A stretch of 64,000 nucleotides of DNA. Source: Rebecca billardiae RCC1528 (Eukaryota > Haptophyta). Below, one piece after another: positions 29,901 to 37,635 of the stretch. The stretch spans positions 62,001 through 126,000 of the forward strand of contig OZ251254.1 in NCBI GenBank assembly GCA_965240325.2, written 5' to 3'. The notes under the pieces were generated by a model. The model was not told where the DNA came from, made no database searches, and was given only the letters and a program-made list of their open reading frames with translations. The position numbers and the translations under genes are program-made. Every line of letters begins with the position of its first letter. Within the stretch, counting starts at the first letter, position 1.

Positions 29901-31329
29901 TTCGTCGGCAGATTCGTCGGGAGATTCGTCGGGCGCGGAGGAGTCGGAGGAGGAGGAGGAGGAGGAGGAGGCGGCGGCTGCGGCCGAGGCGGCGTCGGCG
30001 CGTCGCGCGCGGCTGGGTGCCGAGGCGTCCCAGCGGGGTTGCGAGCGGTGCGCACGGCCGCTCGCGCAGCCGTGGCGGCTGCCGCGCTGCCGCTGCCTCC
30101 TCTGCGCCGGCTGCGCCGAGGCCACCGTCGCCTTTGCCGCGCGCTGCCCGCTGTGCGCAACGGCCGCACCCGAGGGCCGCGCGCGCGCGCGCGCCGAGGC
30201 AGAGCCGACCGAGCGTGCGGCGGCCGCGGCCGCCGCGGCGGCCGCAGCCACGGCGGCGGCGACGGCGGCGGGAGAGGCGGCGGCGCCGCTTGCAGTGCCG
30301 GGCGCGGGGCCCGCGACCCCGCCCGGCCCACGCGCCGCGCCCGCGCCCGCGCCCGGCCGCGAAGAAGGGACCAAGGCCGAGTTCTCACGGTGGGCGGCCA
30401 TTTCTGGCGCGCTCTGTTTTGACTCTCCGCCCAGCCTGACGGCCGCACTCGCCGCGCAGCAGCAGCAGCGCGCGCGCGCGCACGCGGCGCGCGCGCTGCT
30501 GTGCGAGCGCGGCCCGTGTGTGCTCCTCGAGTACGGCAACGGCTGCGCGCCGGCGCGCGGCGGCGGCGGGCGCACTGCCTTTCGGACGGAGGTGCGCGTG
30601 CTGCGCGCGGCGCGCGTGCCCGGCGGCGGCGGCGGCGCGGCGGGCGCGCTGATCGCGCGCGTCGACTTTAACATCAACCCGGGCTACCCCAAGCCGACGG
30701 CGAGTGTGCTGCGCGCCGAGCAATCGCCCGACGGCGGCGGTGGCGGCGGCGGCCGCGGCGGCGGCCGCCGCGGCGGCGGCGGCGCGCCGCCAGGCTTTGC
30801 GTTTGAATACGCGATGGCGCGGCCGTTCCCGTGCGTGTGCACGGTGCACTGGCGCGCGGGCGTGCCGCTGCCGCCGCTGCAGATCAACTACACCGTGCGC
30901 GCGTGCGCGCCGGACGGCGCCGGCGCGCGCGGCCGCGTGCTCATCGCCCTCGCCACGTCGGCGCGCGCGGCCGCGCACGCGCGCGCGCTCGAGGCCGAGC
31001 CGGGCGTGCACATCCACCGCTGCTGCGCGGCGGCGGCGCTCGGCCAACGGCGCGGCCGCGCGGGCCCACCGCTCGTGTTCGCGGCGTCTGCCGTGAGCGC
31101 TACCGGGCCGGACCCTCCGGACGGGGTGGTGGTGGTCCTCCCTGCTGCTGCTGCTGAGCTGCCGCACAGCGATGCTCATCGCAGCATACTGCATAGCCAT
31201 AGGCACGACGACTACAAGTTGCCGCCGGTGGCGGGAGCGCGCCGCAGCCTTCGGACGACGACGAAGCAGCCGCTGCGGGATATGATCCGAATAGCTAATC
31301 CGAATGTCGTCGTGCGACGATATTATTAA
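26971..31329 (+). CDS. Kinesin motor fused to alpha/beta-hydrolase, WW, RING and YEATS-like domains
   Basis: 1452 aa in one frame from the ATG at 26971. The motor occupies about 8-515: P-loop FGPTGSGKTYSMLG (near 84-92), VYDLLAP, switch I HAHSSRSHALLTL (near 348), switch II LCDLAGSE (near 413), VPFRARALTQLLRAGLGG and the closing ALAFAGTARAVQL. Residues about 560-790 look like an alpha/beta-hydrolase: LLVLLVHGSG, VAIDCPGYGRSPGD, nucleophile elbow VGSSQGAA (near 685) and LAFDVDDDGHPVG. A WW-like segment follows at 850-890 (PPGAAWEVVG, LLYVHPESGTISERRPD), then an acidic Ser/Glu tract. A Cys-rich RING-like finger is at 1023-1063 (CERCARPL, CRCLLCAGC, CPLC). A YEATS-like beta domain is at about 1185-1340 (VDFNINPGYPKP, FEYAMARPFPCVCTVHW). 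No coiled coil follows the motor. The motor insert at 27530-27780 may hide an intron. Confidence 0.75.
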   Translation: MASPPSPMHVAVRIRPAQPHDPPGDEAPAFALESDHAVRTRAGERVAVDAALGPDASQARVFELSARPLADAVVDGVDACLFAFGPTGSGKTYSMLGPDDHALLADASAHAGVLPRAAAHVFKRIAQVEAEHRAAAAAAAGGGGGAQAGRCAAGAEAAVPWFEVHASYVEVHCGRVYDLLAPARAAAGEPGWYAPSRLGSSRTPGLLRSRLGSRTPGPLRPPCGEPAASSHADNKRHHHHRHSDDVETQQHATLPPTAGAAEAAPAAAADDQDARVLEPGRLTGASKPPVSPAAAPPPRTSLRLKAEGPSGRVVPAGARVERVRSARELVRLVRLGSRARATAPTGVHAHSSRSHALLTLRVERRWREARAGPGARADGGAAQPGMSPSAADAERAGVAADSGARARVTTLTLCDLAGSEGMERAHAGRADGAGAATNVDLLWLGRVLAARARGEPAARVPFRARALTQLLRAGLGGGARAAALVCVSPARADEGAGARALAFAGTARAVQLRPRMQPAAPPAAPWEAPDPLAADTEDRDCNLGRRALWLHTPGVGGGVLFARAVGPPDGLLVLLVHGSGARNSSAVWTELCVELHDRALAAAGAGGGSAAAAPFPPLPNAGLSGLSARTQRWPVAPFPPLLLVAIDCPGYGRSPGDRQTVRSEPAALLSAAVRALGRREALALVGSSQGAAAVFNAAVDAPALCAALGACHPVLHAPLARLSAVRAPCVLAFDVDDDGHPVGVGRRAAALLGRRARLLEFSSAGLAPGGGGGAAAWLRMHFGAELFSTLRAALRAAARRGRPPPGAVAEGLPQLASLAGGVRAWAGCRGAEVGAWYAEADEAPPPPPTFARVPPGAAWEVVGEGARGAGVRRLLYVHPESGTISERRPDAPVVRARAGTAAQPAEAQRRSGGIGAVEQADARRGHGRARRAERRAARPSAGGTPAGDEPAPAESAAFISQRHLSETEANNSSSPGDSSADSSGDSSGAEESEEEEEEEEAAAAAEAASARRARLGAEASQRGCERCARPLAQPWRLPRCRCLLCAGCAEATVAFAARCPLCATAAPEGRARARAEAEPTERAAAAAAAAAAATAAATAAGEAAAPLAVPGAGPATPPGPRAAPAPAPGREEGTKAEFSRWAAISGALCFDSPPSLTAALAAQQQQRARAHAARALLCERGPCVLLEYGNGCAPARGGGGRTAFRTEVRVLRAARVPGGGGGAAGALIARVDFNINPGYPKPTASVLRAEQSPDGGGGGGGRGGGRRGGGGAPPGFAFEYAMARPFPCVCTVHWRAGVPLPPLQINYTVRACAPDGAGARGRVLIALATSARAAAHARALEAEPGVHIHRCCAAAALGQRRGRAGPPLVFAASAVSATGPDPPDGVVVVLPAAAAELPHSDAHRSILHSHRHDDYKLPPVAGARRSLRTTTKQPLRDMIRIANPNVVVRRYY

Positions 31330-31826
31330 TGTCGCGCGGTCATGCATGCAGCATGATGGTCATGGATATGATCGTAGTATAGTAGTCAGCATATATGCCA
31401 TGGCCTTATGATACGGATCGAGACGATACCGCGCCGGGCGCGCGCGCACAGCGGCATATATGCGTTCGGGTCGCAGTAGTAGTCGTCTACTTAGCATACG
31501 ACATGGCAGCCGTGGCGCAGTCGTCTGTCTCGGACACATCTGAGCGCCATGCAGGCGGGAGTCTGAGGAGTCTGCGCATCACGGTGTTGCCGCGTGATCA
31601 TATTATCGATGATCGTCCGCGCTGCTGTCTGTGCCCGTAGTGTCGCCATCACTCGTGGTATGCCTCGTTATCAAACACATTATAAATACGACGCCCATTG
31701 GGGTAGGCAGACAGCAGCGTATGAGCAGAACATGCACAATGGCAATGAACAGCACAATTATTTCTGCGTGGCGGATGATTCTGACACTCAGTTCTCCGCG
31801 GCCCGGCGCACAGCAGCGATGGCCCG
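31330..31826. other. Intergenic region, AT-rich patches
   Basis: Lies between the kinesin-fusion stop and the end of the small acidic ORF. Composition is mixed with AT-rich patches, and no gene was seen. Confidence 0.5.
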
Positions 31827-32174
31827 TCACTCCAATACCGCACTGCCATCAAGCTGGCCCTCGGCACGCACGGGCGCGCCTTCAAAAGCAGCAGGCGCAC
31901 CACGCTCGGCCGCCGCTCGCTCGAGGGGCGTCCTCGTCACGCCGCCATGGTCGCTCGCGGAGCCGCGCTCGCGAGCCAGCACTCCAGCAGGCGCGCGCGC
32001 CACGAGCCCGGGCGGTCCGGTGCCGACGGCGGCGGAGGGCTGTTCGTCCTCGTCGTACGGGAGGCCCATGTCGGCGAGGATTGCGTTGGAAAGGTCGTAG
32101 TCGCGCGCCGCCGCCGCGACCAGCCCCGCAAACTCGTCGCGCTCGGCGTCGACGGGCGCGTCGGAGGGGTCCAT
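31827..32174 (-). CDS. Small acidic hypothetical protein
   Basis: 115 aa, no family recognised. The first 50 residues are acidic and amphipathic (DEFAGLVAAAARDYDLSNAI then LADMGLPYDEDEQ). The rest is Pro/Ala/Gly-rich and low-complexity. The ATG at 32174 faces the UPF3 start 170 bp away, the spacing of a divergent promoter pair, which is the main support. Tyr-Asp-Leu-Ser-Asn and Asp-Met-Gly-Leu-Pro stretches do not resemble random GC-rich frames. It could still be a chance ORF. Confidence 0.45.
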   Translation of the reverse strand: MDPSDAPVDAERDEFAGLVAAAARDYDLSNAILADMGLPYDEDEQPSAAVGTGPPGLVARAPAGVLARERGSASDHGGVTRTPLERAAAERGAPAAFEGAPVRAEGQLDGSAVLE

Positions 32175-32344
32175 GGCCGGCCGGGGTGGGTCAGCGGCTC
32201 GGTCGATGAAGCTGTGTGCCGCGCGCGCAATTCAGCGTGTCCGGGGCTGGCTCCACAGTCCGGCGCAGTCCACACACCACAGGTCCACAGCTCCGCAGCC
32301 GGACTCTCGGCGAGTCGCTCGGGCCGCAAGCAAGCCCTCGCAGG

Positions 32345-33100
32345 ATGGCGACGCCGCACTCGTCCGACCCGCCGCCGAGCGCGCCGCTCAAGCTCGTGCT
32401 GCGCAACCTGCCGCCGGAGCTCGACGGCGAGGCGCTCTCGCGCGCGCTGGCCGAGGCGAGCGCGCCCGCCCCGACGTGGCTGCGCCTCGACCCCGCCGCG
32501 CGCTGCGCGCAGCTCGCGGGCGGCGACGCGCGCGCGCGCGCCGACGCGGCCGCGGTCGCCTTCGTCGCGTTCGAGTCGGCGGAGGAGGCGCTGGCGTTCT
32601 CGCGCGCGGTGGACGGTCTGAGCCTCGCCGACGCCCGTGGCGGCGCGCGCCGCTGCGCTGTCGCCGCCGCGCCGCGCCAGATCGTGCCGCGCGCGCGGCC
32701 GCCCGCGCGCGCGCTCGCCGAGCCGGACTCTCGAGCCCCGGACTCTCGAGCCCCGGACGCGCATGCCCCGGACTCGAGCGCTCAGGGCGCGCTGCAGGGC
32801 GACAAGGACTTCTCGCGCTTCGCGGCCAAGTACGCGCGCGAGCAGCGCGCGCGCGCGGCGGAGGCCGAGCGCGGCGCCGAGCCCGCGGCCGCGAGCGGCG
32901 GCGCGGCGGAGCCGGCGCGCGGCGCGCCGCAGCCGCCGGCCGGCGGCGCGGCGGCGCTGACGCCGCTGCTGCTGCACATGCGGACGCTGCGGCAGCAGGC
33001 GCAGCAGGCGCAGCAGCCGGCGCAGCAGGGCTCGCTGCCGGCGCGTGGGCAGGGGCAGCCTACGCCGCGCGGGCAGCAGCCGGCGGCGCGCGGACAGCCG

Positions 33101-33171
<71 letters not shown>

Positions 33172-34168
33172 GCGGCAGCAGCAGCCGCCGCCGCAGCAGC
33201 CGCAGCCGCAGCCGCAGCCGACGGCGCGGCAGCAGCCGCAGCCGCATCAGCAGCAGGCGCTGGCCGACGGCGGCGGCCGAGTGGGCCACGCGCGCGGCGC
33301 CGCCCGAGCCGCCGCCCAGCCGCCCGCCGATCGGCCCAGGCAGGGCGGCGGCCGAGCAGCCGGCGGCGGCGCGGCCGGCGCGCCCAGCCCGCGCGGCGCG
33401 GCGGCCGCGGCGGCCGCCGCGGCCGCGGAGACGGCAGCGGAGGCCGGTTCGGAGGCCGGCGGCGCGCGCGGCCGCGGCGGCGGGCGTGGTGGGCGCCATG
33501 GCGTGCACTCGGCCGCAGAGCCCGCCGACCATCGCGGCGGCGCGCGGCACGGCGCGGCCGGCGGCGCTGACGACGGCGGCGGCGGCGGCGCGGCGCGCGC
33601 GGCCGCGGCGGCGCGCGGCGGCGCGCCGCCGGGGCGGGACTCGGCGGCGCGCGGCGGTGGCCGCGGGCGGGGCGCGGGTGCAAGTGCGGGCGCGGCGCGC
33701 GCGCCCCAGCCCGTCGCCGCCACGCCGCCGGAGGCGCAGCAGCACGCCGCGCCGCCGCCGCGCGGCGCCGCCGGCGGGCGCGGGCGCGGGCGAGGCGGCG
33801 CGCCGCCCGGCGCGCCACCGCCCGCCGTTGCGGCGGCGCCGGAGCGGCCGCCGCCGCCGCCGCAGCCGCAGCCGGGCGCGGGCGCGCGCGGCGCGCGGGG
33901 CGGTGGCGGAGCTGGCGCCGGGCGGGGCGGCGGCGGCGGCCCCGCGGGCCACGCCGCCGGCGCGAGTGATTGCGGCGGCGCCGCCGCCGGCGCCGCGCCG
34001 CCACCGGCCGACGCGGCACCCGTGCGCGTGCGCGGCCGCGGCGGTGGGCGCGGGGGCGCGCGCGGCGTGCGCGTGCGCGGCGGTGGGTCGGGCGCGTCGG
34101 CCGCGCCGCCGCCGCCGCCGCCAGTCATCGCGATCGCGCGCCGTCCGCCCGGTCCTGGGGAGCACTGA
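32345..34168 (+). CDS. UPF3: UPF3-like nonsense-mediated decay factor with polyQ and RGG tail
   Basis: 607 aa. Residues about 14-165 form an Smg4/UPF3 domain: RNP-like strand LKLVLRNLPPELDGEALSRA, AAVAFVAFESAEEALAFSRA, VDGLSLADARGG followed by RRCAVAAAPRQIVPR, and the conserved acidic/aromatic helix QGDKDFSRFAAKYARE. In other eukaryotes this RRM-like domain binds UPF2 and links termination to NMD. The remaining ~440 residues are disordered: about 22 consecutive Gln at residues about 253-274 (CAG-coded), further Gln/Pro repeats, and many Arg-Gly-Gly-type patches to the end (GRGGGRGG). No C-terminal exon-junction-complex-binding motif of the animal UPF3B type is evident. The ATG at 32345 directly precedes the domain. 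A coding-strand neighbour begins 255 bp downstream. Confidence 0.8.
33098..33170 (+). repeat. (CAG)n microsatellite inside UPF3 coding sequence
   Basis: An almost pure CAG run of about 22 units coding polyglutamine, followed by interrupted CAG/CCG units to about 33260. Confidence 0.95.
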
Positions 34169-34252
34169 GCAGTCGCAGCCGTTGATGAATTCAGCAGCAT
34201 GGCGGCCGGCCCCGTCTGTGTAGCCAAAGCTGACTCCGCTAGCCGTCCAAGC

Positions 34253-34278
34253 CCAAGGGAGATCTGTATCTCCCTTGG
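34253..34278. repeat. 11-bp-arm hairpin in 5' flank of the LRR gene
   Basis: Arms CCAAGGGAGAT and ATCTCCCTTGG are perfectly complementary around the loop CTGT, 146 bp before the proposed LRR start. It could act in the 5' UTR or promoter; no function is known. Confidence 0.8.
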
Positions 34279-34423
34279 CCTGTCCCGAGTCCCGAGTCCT
34301 GACGATCTCGGCTCCCGCCTCGGCCCGGACATACCTTCCGGGAGGCGACGCACCCGCCGAGGAAATCGCTACCGGTTGCCCCCGCCGTTGGCAGCGGCTC
34401 GGCTCCTCGCGCGCGCGGTTCAA

Positions 34424-36505
34424 ATGCTGCCGCCGTCGCCACGCGCAACCGACGCGGACGACGTCGTGCTCGACCTGCACGGCGCGGCGCTGGGCGAGGC
34501 GGGCGCCGACGCGCTCTCGCGCCGGCCGCATGAGCTCGCCGCGCTCACCGTCCTCCGCCTCGGCCGGAACGGGCTGAGCGACCGCGCGGGCGAGGCGCTG
34601 CTCGGCGCGCTCGCGCGCGGCGGCGCCGCCGCGCTCCGCGCGCTGCACGTCGAGCACAACGAGCTGGCGGACCGCGCGGCGGCGCAGGCGGCGGCGCTGC
34701 TCGCCACGCAGCACTCCCGCCTCGCCGTCCTCGACCTCTCCGCCAACGCGATCGGCGACGCGGGCGCGCGCGCGCTCGCGCGCGCGCTGCATGGCAACTC
34801 GAGTCTCGTCAGACTCGATCTCGCGCACAATCTCGTGGGCGACGCGGGCGCGGCGCAGCTGGGGCTGGCGCTCGCGCCGGCTGGCGCCGAGCCCGCCGGC
34901 GCCGCCCGACGGAGCCCGCCCTCCGCGCTCCGCGAGCTCAACCTGGGCGCTAACCCGGCGCGCGCGCCGCGGCCGCTTGAAGAGATCAGGGGCTGCTGTG
35001 CGCGCAACGCGGCGCGCCGGCTGGGGAGCGACGCGCGCGCGGCGGCGGCGGAGGCGGAGACGCCGCCGTCGGCGCGCGCGAGAGAGAGGGAGACGCCGAG
35101 CAGCGCGAGCGCCGAGTCCACGCCCTCGCGCGTCGACGAGGTCGACGGCGGCGCGTGGGCGCGCGGCGGCGCCGTCGCAGCGGCCGACGCCGACGGCGGC
35201 GCGCGGGCGCGCGGCAGGGCTGTCGCGGCACCGGGCGATGGCGGCGGCGGTGGCGGCGCGTGGGCAGGTGGCTGGAGTACCGTCGCTGCCGCCAATGCTG
35301 GCGGCGGCGGCGCTGGCGGCGGCGGCGGCACGCGGTGGGAGCAGCGACCGGCGGGCGCGGCGGCGGACGGCGCGCCGACGCCGCGCGGCCGCGCGGCTGA
35401 CGGCACGGTGCGCCGCCGCCCCGCCGACGCCCGCGCGTCCGCGCGCCCCGCGGCGGCGGCGGCGGCGGCGCGCGCCCTCCACGAGCCGCCGCCACCGCCG
35501 CACTCGCACATGTGGGACCAGCGCATCCTCGCCGCCGAGCTCTCGCGCGCGCGCGCGGAGCTCGGCGCGGCGCTTTCCGCGAACGCGCGGCTGTCTGAGA
35601 CGGTCGAGACGTTACGCTCCGAGTTTCGTCAGGGCGTGCACTGCGCGGCGGAGGGCGCGACGGCGGCGTGCGCGCGCGCGCGCGCGGAGGCGCGCGTGCT
35701 CGCGGCCGCGCTGGCCGACGCGGACGCGGCGGAGGGCGCGTGGCGCGCGCGCGCGCACGCGCACGCGGCCGAGGCAGCCGCCGAGCGCGCCGCATTTGCC
35801 GACGCGCTCGGCGCGATGCGCGACAGCGTGTGCGCCGCGCTCGCCCTCTCGCCGGAGGCGGTCGACGCCGCCATGCAGTTTCGGCTCGGCGGCGGCGCGG
35901 CGGACGGGCGGCACGCCACAGACGCGGCCGACGCTGCCGGGCAGCTGCAGGGCGGCGGCGGCCGGGCGGACGGCCTCGGCCGCGGGGGCGCCGCCGCCGA
36001 CGGCGGCGGCGCGCGGTGGGAGGGCGGTCCGGGAGGGCAGTCCGGTGGGAGGGCAGTCCGGGAGGGCGGCGGTGGCGGTCGGGCGTGGTGGCCCGGCGGC
36101 GGCGGCGGCGCGCCCGCGGACGACCGCGCCGGGCCCGGCGCGCGGCGCCACGCGCGCCTCGGCGGCGGCGGCGGCGGCGGCGACGAGAACGCGGGCGACC
36201 GTTACGCATACCGTTACGCCGGCGCGGACGAGGCGGGTGGCGGGATGCGGCGCGGCGGCGCGGCGGACGCGGCGGACGCGCTGGCCGACGCGGCCGCGCG
36301 CGAGGTGCTGCTGGCAGCCGGCGGCAACCGGCTCGTGGGCGCGCCGGCGGCGGGCGCGCGCGCCGGCGAGGGCGCCAAGCCGGCGGCTGTGCTGCACGGT
36401 GGCGCGCGCCCGCCGCACCAGACGGCCGCGCCGCCGCGCGCCGCGCCCGCTCGCGCCGCGCTGCGCTCCGTGGCGGGTCCTCAGCAGCACCAGGCCCAGT
36501 GGTGA
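34424..36505 (+). CDS. Leucine-rich-repeat protein with coiled coil
   Basis: 693 aa from the ATG at 34424. The frame extends to 34199, but the upstream part includes a hairpin and is probably 5' UTR. Residues about 11-180 hold ribonuclease-inhibitor-type LRRs: ELAALTVLRLGRNGLSDRAG, LRALHVEHNELADRAA, LAVLDLSANAIGDAGARAL, LVRLDLAHNLVGDAGAAQL and LRELNLGANP. This gives about five repeats of 27-30 residues. A Gly/Ala-rich low-complexity linker (about 190-360) precedes a helical, heptad-like region at about 362-470 (ILAAELSRARAELGAALSAN, RLSETVETLRSEF, then Ala/Arg/Glu helices). The rest is Gly-rich and disordered. LRR plus coiled coil suggests a protein-interaction scaffold, possibly cytoskeletal or ciliary. 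No catalytic domain is present. Confidence 0.75.
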   Translation: MLPPSPRATDADDVVLDLHGAALGEAGADALSRRPHELAALTVLRLGRNGLSDRAGEALLGALARGGAAALRALHVEHNELADRAAAQAAALLATQHSRLAVLDLSANAIGDAGARALARALHGNSSLVRLDLAHNLVGDAGAAQLGLALAPAGAEPAGAARRSPPSALRELNLGANPARAPRPLEEIRGCCARNAARRLGSDARAAAAEAETPPSARARERETPSSASAESTPSRVDEVDGGAWARGGAVAAADADGGARARGRAVAAPGDGGGGGGAWAGGWSTVAAANAGGGGAGGGGGTRWEQRPAGAAADGAPTPRGRAADGTVRRRPADARASARPAAAAAAARALHEPPPPPHSHMWDQRILAAELSRARAELGAALSANARLSETVETLRSEFRQGVHCAAEGATAACARARAEARVLAAALADADAAEGAWRARAHAHAAEAAAERAAFADALGAMRDSVCAALALSPEAVDAAMQFRLGGGAADGRHATDAADAAGQLQGGGGRADGLGRGGAAADGGGARWEGGPGGQSGGRAVREGGGGGRAWWPGGGGGAPADDRAGPGARRHARLGGGGGGGDENAGDRYAYRYAGADEAGGGMRRGGAADAADALADAAAREVLLAAGGNRLVGAPAAGARAGEGAKPAAVLHGGARPPHQTAAPPRAAPARAALRSVAGPQQHQAQW

Positions 36506-36945
36506 CGCCGGTCGCTGCAGGCGTCGCCGGGCACGCGCAGGCAGACTCGGGCACAGTGCCTATGCGCGACGGCTAGCGCCGCGCTCCGCTCGTGGGCCGG
36601 GGTCCTCAGAGTCAGACCGCGCATCGACAGTCACAGCACCTGACTGGCGCAGCCCGCCCGAGCCCGGCTAGCTCAATGAAGAGTACGACGCGGATGAGTC
36701 TTAGTCGTCAGTCGCGTAGCAATAAAGTTATTGTACTCCGGGAGCTGCGTGGCACGCCCTGCGTGGCCGGTGGCGCACCGCGCAGCGGCCGCGCGCGCGG
36801 CGGCGGCGGCGCGCGCGCAGCCGCAGCGCTGGCCGGAGCGTATATACTCACAGTGCGCTAGCCGGCACCGAAAGTTGAATTGGCAGAATCGGCCGATTCC
36901 GCGATCAGGGACGTTTTCGCGGAGGCCGGCCGCCATCGCTGGCGC
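36506..36945. other. Intergenic region
   Basis: No coding signal was seen between the LRR gene and the tandem repeat. Confidence 0.5.
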
Positions 36946-37635
36946 AGCCATCCGCGCGCGAACACGCGCGCGCAGCGACGCCAGCCGCATGGCGTGCGCC
37001 AAGACGGGGGGCGGCTGAGTTCTGCATCACCTACGCTCGTTCGGGCTCGCGGGTCATGCCTCCCATCGCGGCCGCCTCCGTCCGCCTTTGACCAGAGTGC
37101 GCGTGCAGGTGCGCCAGCAGTCGGCGACATCGCCTCCCGCGCGCCGCGCCACACCGCGGCTGACGGGGGGTCTAGGAGGGAATCGCAGAAAGTTACGTGG
37201 CTGAAATTGTTCGGTGTACACGCATCATCAAAGGTAGCACAGCTGCGTTTCGCCGTTGACGAGCTGCACCCCCCCTCAATTCGCGGGCTCTCCGCGCTCG
37301 CTTCGCGAGCAGGAACATCTGAAATCCGCACGCGAACATGCGCGCGCAGAGACGCCAGCCGCATGGCGTGCGCCAAGACGGGGGGCGGCTGAGTTCTGCA
37401 TCACCTACGCTCGTTCGGGCTCGCGGGTCATGCCTCCCATCGCGGCCGCCTCCGTCCGCCTCTGACCGGAGTGCGCGTGCCGGGTGCTCGGCAGCCTGCG
37501 CGCGCACCTTGCGCGCGCCGCGCCACACGGCGGCTGACAGCGGGGTCTAGGAGGGCATCGCAGAAAGTTACACGGCTGAAATTGTTCGCTGTACGCGCAT
37601 GACCCAGTGCATCACAGCTGCGTTCCACCGTTCAC
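36946..37635. repeat. ~377-bp tandem direct repeat, two copies
   Basis: Copy 1, about 36950-37260, and copy 2, about 37328-37635, share long near-identical stretches. These include GCATGGCGTGCGCCAAGACG, the CTACGCTCGTTCGGGCTCGC block and the GGTCTAGGAGGG(a/c)ATCGC block. Copies diverge by scattered substitutions and a short insert. Frames in the two copies mirror each other and no gene is called. Confidence 0.85.

Noticed and set aside
31937-35509. 1190-codon ORF on the minus strand
   Set aside because: Antisense to UPF3 and the LRR gene; no family character.
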